Shown piece by piece: positions 61,296 to 64,000 of a DNA stretch of 64,000 bases. Origin of the DNA: Pectobacterium aroidearum (GTDB taxonomy: Bacteria; Pseudomonadota; Gammaproteobacteria; Enterobacterales; Enterobacteriaceae). Both the position numbers and the translations under genes were made by a program. The notes beneath the pieces were generated by a model. The model ran no database searches. It was not told where the DNA came from and worked only from the letters and a program-made list of their open reading frames with translations. Where the stretch lies: positions 4,030,001 through 4,094,000 of the forward strand of contig NZ_CP166097.1 in NCBI RefSeq assembly GCF_041228105.1, written 5' to 3'. Every line of letters starts with the position of its first letter. The first letter of the stretch is position 1.

Positions 61296-62762
61296 CTACC
61301 CGTTCATCTCCTGCAACGTTCCCTTCACGCCCTTCGCTAGCAATGACAGGTAGTACTGCGTCACCGCATCGACAAACACAGGGTTGTGCGGTAAATCCTG
61401 ACCAAAAATCGCCGTCAGCGTCAGCAACGCCGCAACCCGGTTTTCGCCTTCCGGGCTGCGTTGCACCGTTTCTGCGATCTGATCCTTCAGCGGATCGCTG
61501 ATTTCAATCGGCTTTCCTTGTTCATCCACGCCGCCGACATAGCGCATCCACCCCGCCACGCCGAGCGCCAGCGCATCAAAACGGCTACCGCGCGCCAGAT
61601 GCCAGCGGATCGAATCCAGCATCCGCTGCGGCAGTTTTTGCGAACCGTCCATCGCAATCTGCCAGGTACGGTGTTTCAACGCACGGTTACGATAGCGATC
61701 CAGCAACGCATCTGCATAGGCGGCGAGATCGACTCCCTGAGTACGCAGCGTCGGCGCCTGTTCACGCAGCATCAGATGATGTGCTACCGCGACCAGATCG
61801 CTATCCTGCATGCACTCACTGATATGCTGATAGCCAGCAAGGTAGCCCAGATACGCCAGAAACGAATGGCTGCCGTTCAGCATCCGCAGCTTCATTTCCT
61901 CAAACGGCAGCACATCCTGTACCAGTTCCGCACCGGCTTTTTCCCACGCGGGACGGCCGTTGACGAAGCGATCTTCAATAACCCACTGAAAGAACGGTTC
62001 GCAGGCAACACCCGCCGGATCGGCGACGCCCAGTTGTCCCTGAATTGTCTCCAGCGTTTCCTCAGTGATAGCCGGAACAATTCGGTCCACCATGGTGGAC
62101 GGAAAGGTGACGTGCTGTTCAATCCAGCGCGCCAGTTCGACATCCTGCAGCTCAGCCAGTTGCACAATCACGTTGCGCGTGACGTGTCCATTTTCCGGCA
62201 TATTGTCGCAGGACATCACGCTGAATGCCGGTAGCTGGCGTTCCCGTCTGCGTTTGATGGCAGCCAGAATCACACCGGGCAGGGAACGTGGTTCTGCGGG
62301 TAACGCCAGATCGTGGCAAATCAGCGGATGTTCACTATTCAACTGCCCCGTCGCCGGATGGTGGCAATAGCCTTTCTCCGTGACAGTAATCGACACAATG
62401 GCGATATCCGGCGCGCTTAGCGCTTCCAGTACCGCGTCGATACCTTCGACTTCCGCATGCAGCGCACCGGTCGCGACGCCGATGACCCGACTATGCCAGC
62501 CGCTGTCCGCCATTTCGGAAACCGACCACAACAAATCCTGTTGGCGAATAGCCTCAATCTGCTGTTCGCCGCCAATCAGGTTAATTTCACAATAGCCCCA
62601 GTCGCTGCCCTGCTCCGCTGCCAGTTTATCGGCACAGACCGCCTGATGCGCCCGGTGGAATGCGCCAAAGCCAATATGCGCAATACGTGTTTTTAGCAGG
62701 CGTCGGTCGTAACGCGGCACCACAACCTGCGGTTTAAGAGTAGAAAATTCGCTGATACTCAT
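61296..62762 (-). CDS. ydfI: Mannitol-dehydrogenase-family sugar-acid oxidoreductase YdfI
   Basis: 488 residues from ATG 62762 (MSISEFSTLKPQVVVP, AGGGAT upstream). N-terminal Rossmann part (RIAHIGFGAFHRAHQA), central MSCDNMPENGHV, substrate region PSTMVDRIVPA and the active-site segment KLRMLNGSHSFLAYLG with the family's catalytic Lys. NAD-dependent D-mannonate/fructuronate-type oxidoreductase; sequence agrees with E. coli YdfI more than with YeiQ or UxuB. Sits between a transporter and its regulator in one operon; a role in breakdown of plant uronates fits the probable lifestyle. Confidence 0.92.
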   Translation of the reverse strand: MSISEFSTLKPQVVVPRYDRRLLKTRIAHIGFGAFHRAHQAVCADKLAAEQGSDWGYCEINLIGGEQQIEAIRQQDLLWSVSEMADSGWHSRVIGVATGALHAEVEGIDAVLEALSAPDIAIVSITVTEKGYCHHPATGQLNSEHPLICHDLALPAEPRSLPGVILAAIKRRRERQLPAFSVMSCDNMPENGHVTRNVIVQLAELQDVELARWIEQHVTFPSTMVDRIVPAITEETLETIQGQLGVADPAGVACEPFFQWVIEDRFVNGRPAWEKAGAELVQDVLPFEEMKLRMLNGSHSFLAYLGYLAGYQHISECMQDSDLVAVAHHLMLREQAPTLRTQGVDLAAYADALLDRYRNRALKHRTWQIAMDGSQKLPQRMLDSIRWHLARGSRFDALALGVAGWMRYVGGVDEQGKPIEISDPLKDQIAETVQRSPEGENRVAALLTLTAIFGQDLPHNPVFVDAVTQYYLSLLAKGVKGTLQEMNG

Positions 62763-62802
62763 CGTTATCCCTGATAGGTGATTCAAAAAATACGTCTACG
62801 CC

Positions 62803-62848
62803 CTAAATGATTCGAGTTGCAGTAAGGTCAACTCATCTGCAACTCGAA
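62803..62848. repeat. Small palindrome, fragment of the TATACCC repeat
   Basis: CTAAATGATTCGAGTTGCAG is close to the end sequence of the element at 19854-20049. Its 12-base TTCGAGTTGCAG (62811-62822) pairs with CTGCAACTCGAA (62837-62848). It lies between ydfJ and ydfI and could form an mRNA hairpin. Confidence 0.65.
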
Positions 62849-62865
62849 CAATGACAATCTGAACG

Positions 62866-64000
62866 TTACGCTGCGTCGTCTAACGCATCTAAATCGCGAT
62901 CTTTAACTTCAGGCATACAGATAGCCGCGAATAAACCAATCACTGAGTAAGCAATCAACATCACGACAATCGGCCACCAGGAACCGGTCATGTTGCAGAA
63001 AATACCGGCTAATACGGGACCGAAACCAACGGCAACCAACCCACCGGTTTCTTTGGCAATCGCCATTTGCGTAAAGCGGCTGCGTCCACCAAACATTTCC
63101 GCCATGGTGATATTTTCCAGTGCAAATAATCCCAACACCGCGAAGTTATGAATAATGATAATGCTGACGATAATGACATTCACGCTATTCTCTTTATCAA
63201 CAATAAGAGAGAGCATTGGGTAGGCTAACAATATCGCCGAGATATTCAGAATAATATAAGGTATGCGACGACCTACTTTATCCGACAACCATCCTAATAA
63301 TGGAATCGTAATAAAACCGATAATAGAGCTAATCATTAAAGCGTCAGTAGGAATATATTTTTCAAACAGCAACGTTTGAACCAAATATCCCGCCAGGAAA
63401 GTCTGAATTAACCCTGAATTTCCCGCCTGGCCGAAACGCAGCCCGGTAGCCAGCCAAAATGCTTTGCTTTTGAACATCGACAGGATCGATTTCTGCTCGC
63501 TTTGCTCAACTACCAGAGCAGGGGACGGCTCTTCAGTACCGGATACGTCATTGCTGACTTTCTCAAAGACCGGGCTTTCTTTCAGGTTCATACGCAGCCA
63601 GATCGCGAATATCATCACGACCACGCTGGCCAGGAACGGTACACGCCAGCCCCACGCCAGTAATTCTTCTCTGGAGAGCGCAAAGAACATAAAGGCCCAG
63701 ATAGCCGTGGCGCTGAGCGTACCGCAGTTGGTGCCCATCGCCACCAGTGAGGAAATAATTCCGCGTTTCCCCTTCGGCGCATATTCCGCCAGCATCGTAC
63801 CCGCACCAGAAATTTCAGCACCGGCGCCTAACCCCTGCACGATACGCAAGGTCACCAGTAAGATCGGTGCGAAGATACCGATCTGCGCGTAGGTCGGCAG
63901 CACCCCGATTAACGTGGTACAGATCCCCATCATGGTAATGGTAATAAAGAGCACTTTCTTTCTACCAATGGAGTCCCCCATGCGGCCGAAAATAAAGGCG
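62866..64000 (-). CDS. ydfJ: MFS transporter YdfJ (partial, N-terminus off right edge)
   Basis: Metabolite:H+ symporter-type MFS protein; about 378 residues visible, lacking the first ~50-60 residues. The visible part begins FIFGRMGDSIGRKKVLF, the loop 2-3 signature, and includes RIVQGLGAGAEISGAGTMLAEYAPKGKRG, RMNLKESPVF and DKVGRRIPY. It corresponds closely to E. coli YdfJ. First gene of the ydfJ-ydfI-rspR run, probably importing the sugar acid oxidised by YdfI. The C-terminus EVKDRDLDALDDAA is complete. Confidence 0.92.
   Translation of the reverse strand, partial: AFIFGRMGDSIGRKKVLFITITMMGICTTLIGVLPTYAQIGIFAPILLVTLRIVQGLGAGAEISGAGTMLAEYAPKGKRGIISSLVAMGTNCGTLSATAIWAFMFFALSREELLAWGWRVPFLASVVVMIFAIWLRMNLKESPVFEKVSNDVSGTEEPSPALVVEQSEQKSILSMFKSKAFWLATGLRFGQAGNSGLIQTFLAGYLVQTLLFEKYIPTDALMISSIIGFITIPLLGWLSDKVGRRIPYIILNISAILLAYPMLSLIVDKENSVNVIIVSIIIIHNFAVLGLFALENITMAEMFGGRSRFTQMAIAKETGGLVAVGFGPVLAGIFCNMTGSWWPIVVMLIAYSVIGLFAAICMPEVKDRDLDALDDAA

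Noticed and set aside
1..64000. CRISPR array
   Set aside because: No regularly spaced 24-40 bp direct repeats were seen anywhere in the window; the only tandem repeat is the 14-bp unit at 42432-42473.

Overview
The window looks like the chromosome of a soft-rot enterobacterium, most likely Pectobacterium or a close relative. This is inferred from gene order (yggN-yggL-trmB-mutY-yggX-mltC ... speC next to a tRNA-Phe, as in E. coli), from enterobacterial protein sequences, and from plant-associate-type accessory genes. No 16S or other decisive marker is present.

Layout. 1-4.0 kb: minus-strand C-P lyase operon phnFGHIJ(K), running off the left edge. 4.2-8.9 kb: conserved core block yggN, yggL, trmB (minus) and mutY, yggX, mltC (plus). 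9-16.9 kb: an insertion relative to the E. coli order, with a membrane-bound AraC-type regulator, a secreted alpha/beta hydrolase, a two-gene split homologue of the tomato Tm-1 protein facing a TetR regulator plus an SDR-like protein without its catalytic Tyr, and the asparagine permease ansP. 17.1-19.3 kb: ornithine decarboxylase speC. 20.2 kb: tRNA-Phe.

20.24-36.58 kb is a 16.3 kb genomic island in the 3' end of tRNA-Phe, bounded by a 17-bp direct repeat. It carries a P4-type integrase, small phage/plasmid-type genes, a GC-rich segment with a very large hairpin, a MobC-like protein, a ccdAB toxin-antitoxin pair, two complete tail-to-tail type III restriction-modification systems, a second tyrosine recombinase with a HicB-like tail, and a truncated TacA-type antitoxin. 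One 11-bp motif, CGCACCGGATT, lies upstream of both methyltransferase genes with an inverted partner each time. The tRNA's own terminator now lies beyond the island's right end.

36.6-52.8 kb is a patchwork of regulator/effector pairs: a small ADP-ribosyltransferase-like protein, AraC with a NepI-like MFS exporter, an OhrR-like MarR with a secreted esterase, an O-methyltransferase, an NAD(P)H oxidoreductase with TetR, a Gfo/Idh/MocA oxidoreductase, LysR with a TauE/SafE exporter, the copper protein CueP behind a textbook CueR promoter, and an ABC-type membrane domain without ATPase facing a TetR gene. Several pairs have visible palindromic operators.

52-60.5 kb holds a CadC-like/FidL-like regulator pair, a fimbrial major subunit, and then the most unusual gene of the window. 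It is one uninterrupted 905-codon frame whose first ~560 residues are a fimbrial usher and whose last ~345 are the C-terminal barrel of a TonB-dependent receptor, apparently an in-frame deletion fusion that removed the chaperone and adhesin genes and the front of the receptor. It is followed by exbB (no exbD or tonB), a phospholipase D-like protein and a phytase-like esterase. 60.5-64 kb: rspR-ydfI-ydfJ, a sugar-acid regulator, oxidoreductase and transporter set, with ydfJ cut by the right edge. Three kinds of short palindromic dispersed repeat occur between genes.
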